Shown here one piece after another: positions 6,360 to 13,864 of a DNA stretch of 18,706 nt. The notes under the pieces are model-generated. The model worked only from the letters and a program-made list of their open reading frames with translations, ran no database searches and was not told the DNA's origin. This DNA comes from Eubacteriales Family XIII. Incertae Sedis bacterium (GTDB lineage Bacteria; Bacillota; Clostridia; Peptostreptococcales; Anaerovoracaceae), in assembly GCA_031290715.1 (NCBI GenBank), contig JAITNA010000084.1, forward strand, positions 1-18,706. The letters run 5' to 3'. Every line of letters begins with the position of its first letter. The stretch's first letter is position 1. Position numbers and translations under genes: made by a program.

Positions 6360-7649
6360 CTACAACTTCGCCGGGTCCGTGAGATAGCCGGCCACAGCCG
6401 AAGCCGCCGCCACAGCCGGACTCGCCAGATAGACCTCGGAACGCACATGCCCCATGCGGCCCACAAAATTGCGGTTCGTCGTCGATACCGCGCGTTCCCC
6501 CTCCGCGAGCACACCCATATGCCCGCCCAGACAGGGCCCGCACGTCGGCGTCGAGAACACCGCGCCCGCCTTCACAAAAATCTCCGCCCAGCCGTTCTTC
6601 ACGCATTCTAAAAAGACCGCCTGCGTCGCCGGAATAATAATACAGCGCACGCCGCCCGCAACTTTCCTTCCTTTTAATAGCTTCGCGGCGATCTCCATAT
6701 CCGCGAGCCGGCCGTTCGTGCAGGAGCCGATCACCGCCTGATCGATTTTGACCCTCCCGACCTTGTGAATCGGCCGCGTATTGTCCGGCAAATGCGGGAA
6801 AGAAACCGTCGGGCGCAGCGCCGCAAGGTCGATCACATAGGCCGCCTCGTATTCCGCGTTCCCGTCGGCCTTGTACGCCTTGGCCCGCTTCGCCATCACT
6901 TTGGACTTGTGCAGCCGCATATATTCCCGCGTCTTGTCGTCAACCTCAAAAATGCCGTTCTTGGCGCCGGCCTCGACAGCCATATTCGCGATCGTGAAAC
7001 GGTCGTCCATCGAAAGATTTGCGACGCCGTCCCCCGTGAACTCCATCGACTTGTACAGCGCACCGTCCACGCCGATCATCCCGATGATGTGCAGAATAAC
7101 GTCCTTGCCGCAAACCCACTTCGCCGGCTTCCCCGTCAGGACAAAGCGAATCGCGGAAGGCACGCGGAACCACGCCTTGCCCCGCGCCATGCCGGCGGCC
7201 ATATCCGTGCTGCCGATACCCGTCGAAAACGCGCCGAGCGCCCCGTAAGTACAGGTGTGCGAATCCGCGCCGATCACACAGTCGCCCGCAACGACAATGC
7301 CCCGCTCCGGCAAAAGCGCGTGCTCAATGCCCATTTCCCCGACCTCGAAATAATTGAGGATTTTTTGCGCCCGCGCGAAATCGCGCAGCTCCTTTGCCTG
7401 CTCCGCCGCCTTGATGTCCTTGTTGGGCGTGAAATGGTCGGGTACCAACGCGATCTTCGTCTTGTCAAAAACGCGTTTTCGCCCCATCTTTTCAAACTCC
7501 CGAATCGCGGGCGGGCCCGTGATGTCGTTGGCAAGCACCACATCAAGCTCCGCCTCAATGAACTGCCCGGCATGCACACGGTCAAGCCCCGCATGCGCCG
7601 CCAAAATCTTCTGCGTCATCGTCATACCAACAGCCTTCGTCCTCACCAT
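6360..7649 (-). CDS. leuC: 3-isopropylmalate dehydratase large subunit
   Basis: LeuC is an aconitase-superfamily enzyme that carries a catalytic [4Fe-4S] cluster. The 429-residue protein is of the short LeuC/homoaconitase-like group. Cluster ligands are visible as C310 in GSCTNGR and C370/C373 in TPTCGPCLGG. Other conserved blocks are LVPDHFTPNK (68-77), GADSHTCTYGALGAFSTGIGS (128-147, active-site His) and RNFVGRMG (393-400). The ATG at 7649 has AAGGAGAGGGG upstream at a good distance, so it is preferred over the internal ATGs at residues 9 and 11. It lies 32 nt after hicB, with a small hairpin in between, so the leuA transcript passes through hicAB to reach it unless the hic promoter contributes. 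Confidence 0.97.
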   Translation of the reverse strand: MVRTKAVGMTMTQKILAAHAGLDRVHAGQFIEAELDVVLANDITGPPAIREFEKMGRKRVFDKTKIALVPDHFTPNKDIKAAEQAKELRDFARAQKILNYFEVGEMGIEHALLPERGIVVAGDCVIGADSHTCTYGALGAFSTGIGSTDMAAGMARGKAWFRVPSAIRFVLTGKPAKWVCGKDVILHIIGMIGVDGALYKSMEFTGDGVANLSMDDRFTIANMAVEAGAKNGIFEVDDKTREYMRLHKSKVMAKRAKAYKADGNAEYEAAYVIDLAALRPTVSFPHLPDNTRPIHKVGRVKIDQAVIGSCTNGRLADMEIAAKLLKGRKVAGGVRCIIIPATQAVFLECVKNGWAEIFVKAGAVFSTPTCGPCLGGHMGVLAEGERAVSTTNRNFVGRMGHVRSEVYLASPAVAAASAVAGYLTDPAKL

Positions 7650-7664
7650 ATCGCCCCTCTCCTT

Positions 7665-7682
7665 ACATCACTCAGTTGATGT
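7665..7682 (-). other. Hairpin immediately upstream of the leuC ribosome binding site
   Basis: ACATCA-CTCAGT-TGATGT is a perfect 6-bp stem with a 6-nt loop. It touches the hicB stop codon and is directly adjacent to the leuC Shine-Dalgarno (7659-7664). It could modulate ribosome loading on leuC or termination at hicB; there is no U-tract, so it is not a terminator. Confidence 0.45.
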
Positions 7683-8077
7683 TAATTGATACTCAATTCG
7701 TTAAGCAGTGCATTTTGAAGCAGCGCGGATAGACTGATGTGCCTTTGTTCGGCTTCTTCGCTTAGCCACTGCGGTATAGACAGTGTTTTTTTGACTGCTT
7801 TCGTATTGCGCCTGTACTTATTGATATCTGCGGAAACATATGAAACGAATCCGAGATCATCCGTTTCAATCAATTTGATATCGGAGGACGCGGGGATATC
7901 AAGATTTTCCTCATCCCTTGTCGCGAGATATACACCCAATACATCTCCGGCGTTTTTTATTGCCTCTTCAAGCGTTTCCCCGTCCGTAAGACAACCGGGC
8001 AAATCGGGAAACTCAACCCAAAATGTACCATCCTCTTCTTTGTGGAATATTGCGGGATATACTTTATCCATCTTCAT
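7682..8077 (-). CDS. hicB: HicB-family antitoxin
   Basis: HicB neutralises the HicA mRNA interferase and represses its own operon. The 131-residue protein has the degenerate RNase-H-like N-terminal fold typical of HicB: YPAIFHKEEDGTFWVEFPDL followed by PGCLTDGETLEEAIKNA. A C-terminal segment KKTLSIPQWLSEEAEQRHIS then SALLQNALLNEL (about 95-129) looks like a ribbon-helix-helix DNA-binding domain. It starts 10 nt after hicA with AAAGGG ahead of the ATG, and its stop lies 32 nt before the leuC start. The DNA here is visibly less G+C-rich than the leu genes on both sides, which supports later insertion into the operon. Confidence 0.93.
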   Translation of the reverse strand: MKMDKVYPAIFHKEEDGTFWVEFPDLPGCLTDGETLEEAIKNAGDVLGVYLATRDEENLDIPASSDIKLIETDDLGFVSYVSADINKYRRNTKAVKKTLSIPQWLSEEAEQRHISLSALLQNALLNELSIN

Positions 8078-8087
8078 TTTACCCTTT

Positions 8088-8264
8088 CTATTTTACACCT
8101 GTTTGCTTTACAAGTGCGCCGTATATACCTTTGCCGAGGTCCTTGTTGTGGCACGGAACCGATACGATCAAATTGTTTTTGCCAAGTATATGATGGCTTC
8201 CGTTAATGCGCTTTAACGTCCAACCGTCGTCGACCAATCGTTTTACGTATTCCTTGCCAAGCAT
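8088..8264 (-). CDS. hicA: HicA-family mRNA interferase toxin
   Basis: HicA cleaves mRNA with a double-stranded-RNA-binding-like fold. The 58-residue protein MLGKEYVKRLVDDGWTLKRI continues with NGSHHILGK, placing the catalytic His at residue 24 (GSHH), followed by LIVSVPCHNKDLGKGIYGALVKQTG, all standard for HicA. ATG 8264 is chosen because GGAGG lies 5 nt upstream; the GTG at 8279 would add five residues that include the ribosome binding site. Toxin first, antitoxin second is the usual hicAB order. A promoter and palindrome lie immediately upstream, between leuA and hicA. Confidence 0.93.
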   Translation of the reverse strand: MLGKEYVKRLVDDGWTLKRINGSHHILGKNNLIVSVPCHNKDLGKGIYGALVKQTGVK

Positions 8265-8285
8265 AGCCGCCTCCGTCACGATAAC

Positions 8286-8314
8286 ATTATATTACGTAAT
8301 TTACGTATCGTAAA
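8286..8314 (-). promoter_or_regulatory. hicAB promoter
   Basis: On the minus strand TTTACG (8309-8314), a 17-nt spacer and a perfect TATAAT (8286-8291) lie 22 nt upstream of the hicA ATG. The -35 element matches the consensus at four of six positions. Confidence 0.65.
8293..8307. promoter_or_regulatory. Palindromic operator in the hicAB promoter spacer
   Basis: TACGTAA-T-TTACGTA is a perfect 7+1+7 palindrome lying wholly between the -35 and -10 elements. This is the expected place for a ribbon-helix-helix repressor such as HicB to bind and block transcription. Binding is inferred. Confidence 0.65.
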
Positions 8315-8322
8315 GGCCATTT

Positions 8323-8343
8323 TTCGTGTCGCCGTCACACGAA
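8323..8343 (-). other. Small hairpin just after leuA
   Basis: TTCGTGT-GACGGCG-ACACGAA (minus strand) is a perfect 7-bp stem with a 7-nt loop, 8 nt after the leuA stop. It is followed by A residues, not T, so it is not a convincing intrinsic terminator for the leu direction. It may stabilise the leuA 3' end. Confidence 0.35.
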
Positions 8344-8351
8344 TCAAACCC

Positions 8352-9878
8352 TTACCTCTCCCTTTCCTCATAATACATCTTGTTGACCGCGTTCACATAG
8401 GCCCGAATACTCGCCTCGATTACATCCGTCGACAGCCCGCGCCCCGCGTACATCCGCCCCTCCTCGCCGCGAATCACCACGCGCGCGTCGCCCAGCGCAT
8501 CCTCGCCCCCCGACACCGCGTTGATCTGGAAATCGTCCAATTCCAAGCGCCGCCCGACGATCTTGTCAATCGCCTGAAACGCCGCGTCGATCGGCCCATC
8601 GCCGTGCGCCGCCTTCTCGATCTCCTTCTCCCCGCGCGTCAGCCGGATCGTCGCGGTCGCGGCAATCTTGTTGCCGCTGTTAATGACGTAACTCCCGAGC
8701 GTGAACGTCTTTGGCACCTGCACCGCTTCCTTCGCCACAATCGCTTCAATATCCTTATCATAAACTTGTTTCTTGCGGTCGGCAAGCTCCTTGAAGCGAT
8801 TGAACGCCTCGCCGAGCTCCTCCTCGTTCAGCGCGTACCCGAGCGACTTCAGCCGATCCTCAAACGCGTGCTTGCCCGAATGCTTGCCGAGCACGAGATT
8901 GCTCTCCTTCAGCCCGACGGACGCCGGCGTCATGATCTCGTATGTTTCCGCGTTTTCAAGCATACCGTGCTGATGAATCCCCGCCTCGTGCGCGAACGCG
9001 TTCTCCCCGACGACGGCCTTGTTCGGCTGCACCTTGACGCCCGTAATGCGCGAAAGCAGCCCCGAGGACCGCATGATCTCCGTCGTGTCAATCCCGTATT
9101 CAACTTGATAATAATTTTTGCGCACGCGAAGCCCCATGACGACTTCCTCAATCGCCGCGTTGCCAGCCCTTTCCCCGATTCCGTTCACCGTACATTCAGC
9201 TTGACGCGCCCCGCCGCGGATCGCCGCCAAAGAATTCGCGGCCGCAAGGCCAAGATCATTGTGACAGTGGCAGGAAGCCGTGACATGATGCAATTCCGGT
9301 ACGCGCTCATGAATCTCTTTGAAGAAACGATAATGCTCGTCGGGCGCGGTATAGCCGACCGTGTCGGGCAGATTGACCGTGGTCGCGCCCGCCGCGATAA
9401 CGCCCCGGATCACGCGGGCCAGAAAATCCATATCGCTGCGCGTGGCGTCCTCAGCCGAGAATTGCACATTCGACGTGTATTTCTTCGCGCGCTTCGTCAT
9501 CTCTGCCGCCGTTTCATAGACCTCCTCCGGCGTCATCTTGAGCTTGTACTGCATATGCAGCTCCGACGTCGCGATGAAAAGATGAATGCGCGGGTCGGCC
9601 GCGTCCTTCACCGCGTCCCACGCCGCGTCGATGTCCTTCGGATTGGCGCGCGCAAGACTGCCGACCGTGCAGCCGCGGATCGTTTCCGCAATCGCCTTCA
9701 CCGACTGAAAATCCCCCGGCGATGAGATCGCGAAACCCGCCTCGACGACATCGACGCCCATGCGCTCGAGCTGCTTGGCCATCTCGATCTTCTCGCGAAG
9801 ATTCATGCTCATCCCCGGCGACTGCTCGCCGTCCCTGAGTGTGGTGTCAAAAAAGATCACCCTGTTCCTGTCCGTCAT
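8352..9878 (-). CDS. leuA: 2-isopropylmalate synthase
   Basis: LeuA condenses acetyl-CoA with 2-oxoisovalerate, the committed leucine step. The 508-residue protein has the DRE-TIM metallolyase signature FFDTTLRDGEQSPGMSM (9-25), the metal-binding HCHNDLGLAAANS with its Asn/Asp, and NGIGERAGNAAIEEV. A C-terminal domain of about 120 residues after the linker near residue 390 (QVPKTFTLGSYVINSGNKIA onward) is the leucine-binding feedback domain. Length is typical of full-size bacterial LeuA. The ATG at 9878 has AGGAGG at optimal spacing. It is the first gene after the T-box leader. It is followed after 87 nt by hicA instead of directly by leuC. Confidence 0.98.
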   Translation of the reverse strand: MTDRNRVIFFDTTLRDGEQSPGMSMNLREKIEMAKQLERMGVDVVEAGFAISSPGDFQSVKAIAETIRGCTVGSLARANPKDIDAAWDAVKDAADPRIHLFIATSELHMQYKLKMTPEEVYETAAEMTKRAKKYTSNVQFSAEDATRSDMDFLARVIRGVIAAGATTVNLPDTVGYTAPDEHYRFFKEIHERVPELHHVTASCHCHNDLGLAAANSLAAIRGGARQAECTVNGIGERAGNAAIEEVVMGLRVRKNYYQVEYGIDTTEIMRSSGLLSRITGVKVQPNKAVVGENAFAHEAGIHQHGMLENAETYEIMTPASVGLKESNLVLGKHSGKHAFEDRLKSLGYALNEEELGEAFNRFKELADRKKQVYDKDIEAIVAKEAVQVPKTFTLGSYVINSGNKIAATATIRLTRGEKEIEKAAHGDGPIDAAFQAIDKIVGRRLELDDFQINAVSGGEDALGDARVVIRGEEGRMYAGRGLSTDVIEASIRAYVNAVNKMYYEERER

Positions 9879-9925
9879 ACCGTACCTCCTATTCTCATCC
9901 GGGGGCTTCCCGCTTTCTCATTATA

Positions 9926-9966
9926 ACAAAATAACAAAAAGCCCCCGAAGCGCTATTGCTTCGGGG
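9926..9966 (-). terminator. T-box intrinsic terminator ahead of leuA
   Basis: CCCCGAAGC (minus strand, starting at 9966), a 6-nt loop and GCTTCGGGG form a 9-bp stem followed by CTTTTTGTTATTTTG. It lies directly after the T-box sequence, where it competes with the antiterminator, and 48 nt before leuA. Confidence 0.95.
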
Positions 9967-10232
9967 ACGGAATTTCTCCGCGGTACCACCCCGCTTGCCG
10001 GCAAAGCCGGCCGCTCATCAGGACTCAAACAAGCCCCCGGGCCTGATCACGGACCCTGCCGTACGATCTTACTGATTCACTGTTCGGATCGTCTGCTCCG
10101 GAGCGAGGTGTCGCCTATCCCTGCATACCGGCTCGCAGCAACCGCCGGCTCTCTGTTATGCTTTCTCTAAGAAACGCTCTCCATCATCGCATTTGCACGG
10201 GAAACGCCAAAAGACCATCTCCCTATTCAATT
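9926..10232 (-). promoter_or_regulatory. Leucine-type T-box riboswitch leader of the leu operon
   Basis: This leader senses uncharged tRNA. The T-box core GGGGTGGTACCGCG is present on the minus strand at 9980-9993, just upstream of the terminator stem. Further upstream, AGAGAGCCGG-CGGTTG-CTGCGAGCCGG (about 10129-10155) is the distal part of Stem I with its GGTTG. The 3' side of Stem I contains GACACCTCGC, in which CTC (10105-10107) is a plausible leucine specifier codon. Together with its position in front of leuA this makes uncharged tRNA-Leu (GAG anticodon) the likely ligand. The leader is about 300 nt from the predicted start near 10232. T-box and terminator are clear; the specifier codon is a reading by eye. 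Confidence 0.92.
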
Positions 10233-10238
10233 GCCTAA

Positions 10239-10267
10239 ATTATAAAAGGTTTCCCCTCCCCTGTCAA
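10239..10267 (-). promoter_or_regulatory. Consensus promoter of the leu operon
   Basis: On the minus strand a perfect TTGACA (10262-10267), a 17-nt spacer and a perfect TATAAT (10239-10244) lie just upstream of the T-box leader. A consensus promoter fits an operon whose control rests on leader termination. Confidence 0.92.
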
Positions 10268-10481
10268 ATTTTTTCCACGGCATACGCATGAAAAAGAATT
10301 TCGTACAGGATTTCGCGACGGAAATTTCAATTGAGACCAGCAAAGGCCGCCAATATACAGCTTTTATCTATCACGCAACCCGTTCGCGGTTTCGTCATGG
10401 ATGTCCTGCGGAAAGCGGCGGGCAGGAAATATACAGTCCTGTGAAAACCAGATAACCCTTGCCTGAACCCCGCAGCCCGTC
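10268..10481. other. Intergenic stretch between the leu promoter and the IS remnant
   Basis: I see no convincing gene here. It probably holds the degraded right end of the ISAs1-type element; CAGGAAATATACAGTCCTGTG (about 10429-10449) is a possible remnant of its terminal repeat, but the other end is lost so this cannot be confirmed. No intrinsic terminator for the upstream kinase operon is visible. Confidence 0.4.
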
Positions 10482-11290
10482 TTACGAAAACACAGACGAG
10501 ATAAGCCTGTCCAAATACTTGTCGTCTGCAAGCGCCTGCTTGCGAAGCCTTTTCAGCGGCATCCTTTTCGGAATGCCGCCCGATTTGATGATGTCAAGGA
10601 AAAGCCGGATCAACTGCGCCAGGTTCTTTGCGGAATTGTCTTTCCGGCTTCTGCGCCAGTCTTCGCCCCATGTCATGTCAAGGCTCCAGTGCATGTTTTC
10701 TACGCACCAGTGCTGCCGGACGGCATAGGCGAACCTATCGATATCGCCGCCAAGGCTGCTGATGAACTACCGTGTTTCCTCTGAGATTTCACCGGACGGG
10801 ACTTTTTTGACAGTGCTTTTCACCATGCCGATGCTCCTGAGCCCCGCCCATTCGCCCTTCTTTTCAAGCCGGTCTGTTTGGCCGCACATATAGCAGCGCC
10901 GCGTTTCGATGCGCCAATGGCCTTTTTCCGTTTTCTTCGTTTGCAGTATCTCAATTCGCTGTGGCTTCTTTCCAATTTCAAATCAAAGAACGTCTGCACC
11001 TGCTCAAGCATGTTCGCCTGATTCCCTTTGAGCGCAAGCACATAATCCCCCTTGCCTTTTATGATCTTTGCAGCATTGCCCGCATGCGTGCCGCCCATGC
11101 CATGAACGCCGCCCGGAATTTGGCCGGGGCAATCCATGAGAAGACACGCTCCATTGTGTCATGTGACGAAACACCGTTTGGAAGCTCTATGTATTTCCAA
11201 AACCAACCCTCTTTTAGTTTCGCGAACCATTCGATCTCCTCCCGATCGTCTCAATCCGCGATTGCGGCCACGACTGCGATGAATCGGCGG
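10482..11290 (-). pseudogene. ISAs1-family transposase remnant
   Basis: Three frames together spell a DDE transposase of the ISAs1 family. Near 11285-11100: FIAVVAAIAD, stop, DDREEIEWF then WKYIELPNGVSSHDTMERVF. Near 11100-10970: AKIIKGKGDYVLALKGNQAN. Near 10970-10482: EKGHWRIETRR, GEWAGLRSIGMV, RQHWCVENMHWSLDMTWGED and KNLAQLIRLFL. Visible lesions are TGA at 11251-11253, a deletion with frameshift near 11090-11105 that removes the segment normally holding the first catalytic Asp, a frameshift near 10940-10978, and TAG at 10767-10769. The N-terminus is also missing. About 270 codons remain of a usual 370-400. The truncated 5' end touches the stop codon of the kinase gene. It cannot be active. 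Confidence 0.9.
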
Positions 11291-11291
11291 G

Positions 11292-13043
11292 CTATTGAAG
11301 CATCTCCGCGATTTCCATGAAGATTACGCCTAACGCGTAGGCCCCCGCATCCGGGTATCCAAGGCTCCTTTCGCCCACGGCCCCGGCGCGCCCCATGCGG
11401 GCGACGATATTCCTTGTCATCTCCGCTCCATCCACAGCCGCCTGCGCGCCTTTCGCAAAGACGGATATAATTTCTTCCTCCGGGCCGGCTGCCGACCATA
11501 CGTCCGCTGTGGGAATCAGCGCGTCGATCAGGGTTTTGTCCCCGATGACTGCCCCTCTGCCAAAGGAACGCTTCCCGGTAGCTTGTATCTCCTTTATAGC
11601 GGCCTGCATCATCGCGGCAAACTCAGGGATCGTCAATTCGTTTTTCCCTTCGGCCGCCTTGCCCGCGGCACGAAACGCGGATCCCCAGATCGGGCCTGAC
11701 GCGCCGCCGCAATGCTCCATGATCACCAGGGATGATGCGCCCAAGAATCGCCCAATGTCATCCGGCGCGTCTTTCACGATGGCATTCCATTCGTGCTTCA
11801 GCCGGCGGAACCCTTTCGAAACGCTCATGCCGAAGTCGCCGTCTCCCGCATGGGAATCCAGCTCACAGAAAGCTTGCTCGTTCCTGATGATACAGTTGCT
11901 CAATGCATCCACAATGAACACGATATTCTGATACGATATAGCTTTGCCAATCTTCGCCCATTCTGCGGGGATCCTAATGTCAGGATCCTTTTCAGACGAC
12001 GCAGAGATGCCATAATCAAACACTATCGGCTTCAGATCCGGAAGCTTGCCAACCACCTTCATGCCCTCTGTATCAGCCGGCTCGTTGAGCAGTGCTTCCA
12101 GTTCATCATCGAGTTTCAAGATAGAAACGGATGCGCCGACCATATCGATACTCGTCATATAGTTTCCGACGAACTCACGAGCAATCATCACATTCTTCGC
12201 GAACAATGCGCCTGTCACGTAGTTGCCCAAAATATATAGTTCCATCATTGGGGACGCGCCGAACCCATTGATCATGACCGCGACCCTGGTACCCGATCCC
12301 TCAATCTGCAGTTCCTTCGCGATGGTGTCCGTGATGCGTTCGGCAAGGACATCGGCAGACACGATCTTCTCCCGGTGGATCCCGGGCTCCCCATGAATCC
12401 CGACGCCGAATTCCATTTCGTCATTGTCAAGGGAGAAGGTCGGAACTCCGTTTGCGGGTACCGTACAGGACGTCAGTGCGAACCCAAGGCTTCCGACATT
12501 GGCCGCGGTCTTTTCTGCGATCCGTTTGACTTCTTCAAGACTCTTTCCCTGCTCTGCCGCCGCGCCGGCGATCTTGTGGACGAACACAGTGCCCGCCACC
12601 CCGCGTCGGCCAACGGTATACAAGCTGTCCTCGACCGCGATATCATCCTCGACACGAACATAATCAACGAAGATCCCGTCTTCTTGTGCCATACGGGCCG
12701 CGTTCTTGAAGTTCATCACATCCCCGCTGTAGTTCTTGATGATGAGCAATACGCCCTTCTCTCCCGCAACAGCTCTAATAGCCTGATAGACCTGAATCTG
12801 CGACGGGGATGCAAAGATATCTCCACAGACCGCGGCGTCCAACATTCCCTTGCCGACAAACCCGGCATGCGTCGGCTCGTGGCCGCTTCCACCGCCGCTA
12901 ATCAAACAGACTTTGTCCGAGTCAATCTGCGCCCGCTTCACGATCTTGTATTTCGGGATCAATTCGATCTGAGGCGTCGTTACCGCCAGCCCCTCCAACA
13001 TATCCCTCACGATGTCTTCGGTTTTGTTGATGATTTTTTTCAA
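11292..13043 (-). CDS. ATP-dependent dihydroxyacetone-type kinase, DhaK-DhaL fusion
   Basis: This 583-residue single-chain kinase joins a DhaK substrate domain to a DhaL nucleotide domain. The DhaK part (1 to about 335) has GGGSGHEPTHAG (50-61), NYSGD (104-108) and GIHGEPGIH (215-223), where His217 corresponds to the His that forms a covalent hemiaminal with the substrate ketone. The DhaL part (about 365-583) has DSHAGDGDFG with D396/D401/D403 for Mg-ADP and EHCGGASGPIWG for the phosphates. The fusion matches ATP-using kinases such as that of Citrobacter rather than PTS-dependent DhaKLM. Relatives act on dihydroxyacetone, glyceraldehyde or erythrulose, and the real substrate is open. The start is TTG (13041-13043) with GGAG 7 nt upstream and the family N-terminus MKKIIN. 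It lies 39 nt after the GntR gene; an IS remnant abuts the stop. Confidence 0.92.
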   Translation of the reverse strand: MKKIINKTEDIVRDMLEGLAVTTPQIELIPKYKIVKRAQIDSDKVCLISGGGSGHEPTHAGFVGKGMLDAAVCGDIFASPSQIQVYQAIRAVAGEKGVLLIIKNYSGDVMNFKNAARMAQEDGIFVDYVRVEDDIAVEDSLYTVGRRGVAGTVFVHKIAGAAAEQGKSLEEVKRIAEKTAANVGSLGFALTSCTVPANGVPTFSLDNDEMEFGVGIHGEPGIHREKIVSADVLAERITDTIAKELQIEGSGTRVAVMINGFGASPMMELYILGNYVTGALFAKNVMIAREFVGNYMTSIDMVGASVSILKLDDELEALLNEPADTEGMKVVGKLPDLKPIVFDYGISASSEKDPDIRIPAEWAKIGKAISYQNIVFIVDALSNCIIRNEQAFCELDSHAGDGDFGMSVSKGFRRLKHEWNAIVKDAPDDIGRFLGASSLVIMEHCGGASGPIWGSAFRAAGKAAEGKNELTIPEFAAMMQAAIKEIQATGKRSFGRGAVIGDKTLIDALIPTADVWSAAGPEEEIISVFAKGAQAAVDGAEMTRNIVARMGRAGAVGERSLGYPDAGAYALGVIFMEIAEMLQ

Positions 13044-13082
13044 GGTCGATCTCCTCTCATTTCGGATGCGCTATCAATGATC

Positions 13083-13742
13083 CTATTTCTCAAATTCGCT
13101 GGTCGCATATGATATTGCCCACCGGCTATGCGCATTCAGCCTTTTTGTTGTCAACTGCAGATTTTTCGTTTTGATTGCGTCTATTATCTCCAGATGTATT
13201 TGCGCGGAATCCTTGAAGGTGATGGTACGCAAAGAATAAGTACGGAACCAGTGAATCAGCCCTTGCAGTCTCTTCCACTCGTCCAAGAGTTTCTGGTTGT
13301 CGCAACATTTCACTATCAAGAAATGAAACGATTGATCCAACTCCAAGTATTCTGATTCGCTCTCTATGGTCGCTAGATTGTTTTGGTGTTTTCTGAAAAT
13401 CTGTTCCAACTCTTCCAATTTGGGAATCGGGATATTCTTGAACGATTTTTTCAAGGCGGCATTTTCCAATATCGAATTCAATTCATAAACATCCCTGATG
13501 TATTGCGAGCTGAGAGGCAAAACAATTACGCCCTTGCGGGGAATAATCTTCACGAATCCATCATTTTCCAATTGATAGAAAGCTTCCCTGACCGGCGCCC
13601 GGCTAACATTCATCGCCTTTGACAATTCTTCCTCTTTCAAGCGTGAACCTTGCTTGAGGTTGCCTAATATGATCTGACTCTTGATATTCTCCGAAACCCT
13701 CTCTTTTATAGTCAAGCTTTTTCCCAAATCTTCAAAGTACAT
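13083..13742 (-). CDS. GntR-family transcriptional regulator, FCD (FadR-C) type
   Basis: This 219-residue regulator has an N-terminal winged helix (about 12-75) with LKEEELSKAMNVSRAPVREA and LENDGFVKIIPRKGVIVLPL. The all-helical FCD ligand domain follows (about 85-215). It retains the D-x3-H pair in LDQSFHFLIV and later His in IHLEIIDAI and NAHSRWA, the set that binds a divalent metal in FCD proteins and helps hold carboxylate ligands. It lies between the amidohydrolase and kinase genes, so it probably senses an acid or sugar-acid intermediate and controls the operon. AAGGG at 6 nt precedes the ATG. The 122-nt gap upstream contains an extended -10-like TGATATACT (13840-13848), so a local promoter is possible but weak. 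Confidence 0.92.
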   Translation of the reverse strand: MYFEDLGKSLTIKERVSENIKSQIILGNLKQGSRLKEEELSKAMNVSRAPVREAFYQLENDGFVKIIPRKGVIVLPLSSQYIRDVYELNSILENAALKKSFKNIPIPKLEELEQIFRKHQNNLATIESESEYLELDQSFHFLIVKCCDNQKLLDEWKRLQGLIHWFRTYSLRTITFKDSAQIHLEIIDAIKTKNLQLTTKRLNAHSRWAISYATSEFEK

Positions 13743-13864
13743 TTAACGCCCTTCATTAACTTTCATCAAAAATAAAAAATGGAAGAACTATACGGATCGT
13801 CTTAACTGCGGCACAGCCGAAGACCCGATAATATTTTTCAGTATATCACAATCAACTCATTTTG

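Noticed and set aside
8604..9725. 373-codon plus-strand frame opposite leuA
   Set aside because: Long antisense frames are expected in G+C-rich genes. The translation is Arg-rich without motifs, and LeuA signatures are all on the minus strand.
10288..10458. 55-codon plus-strand ORF starting MKKNFVQDF
   Set aside because: There is no ribosome binding site or promoter, no recognised family, and it lies in probable IS debris. A chance ORF is more likely.
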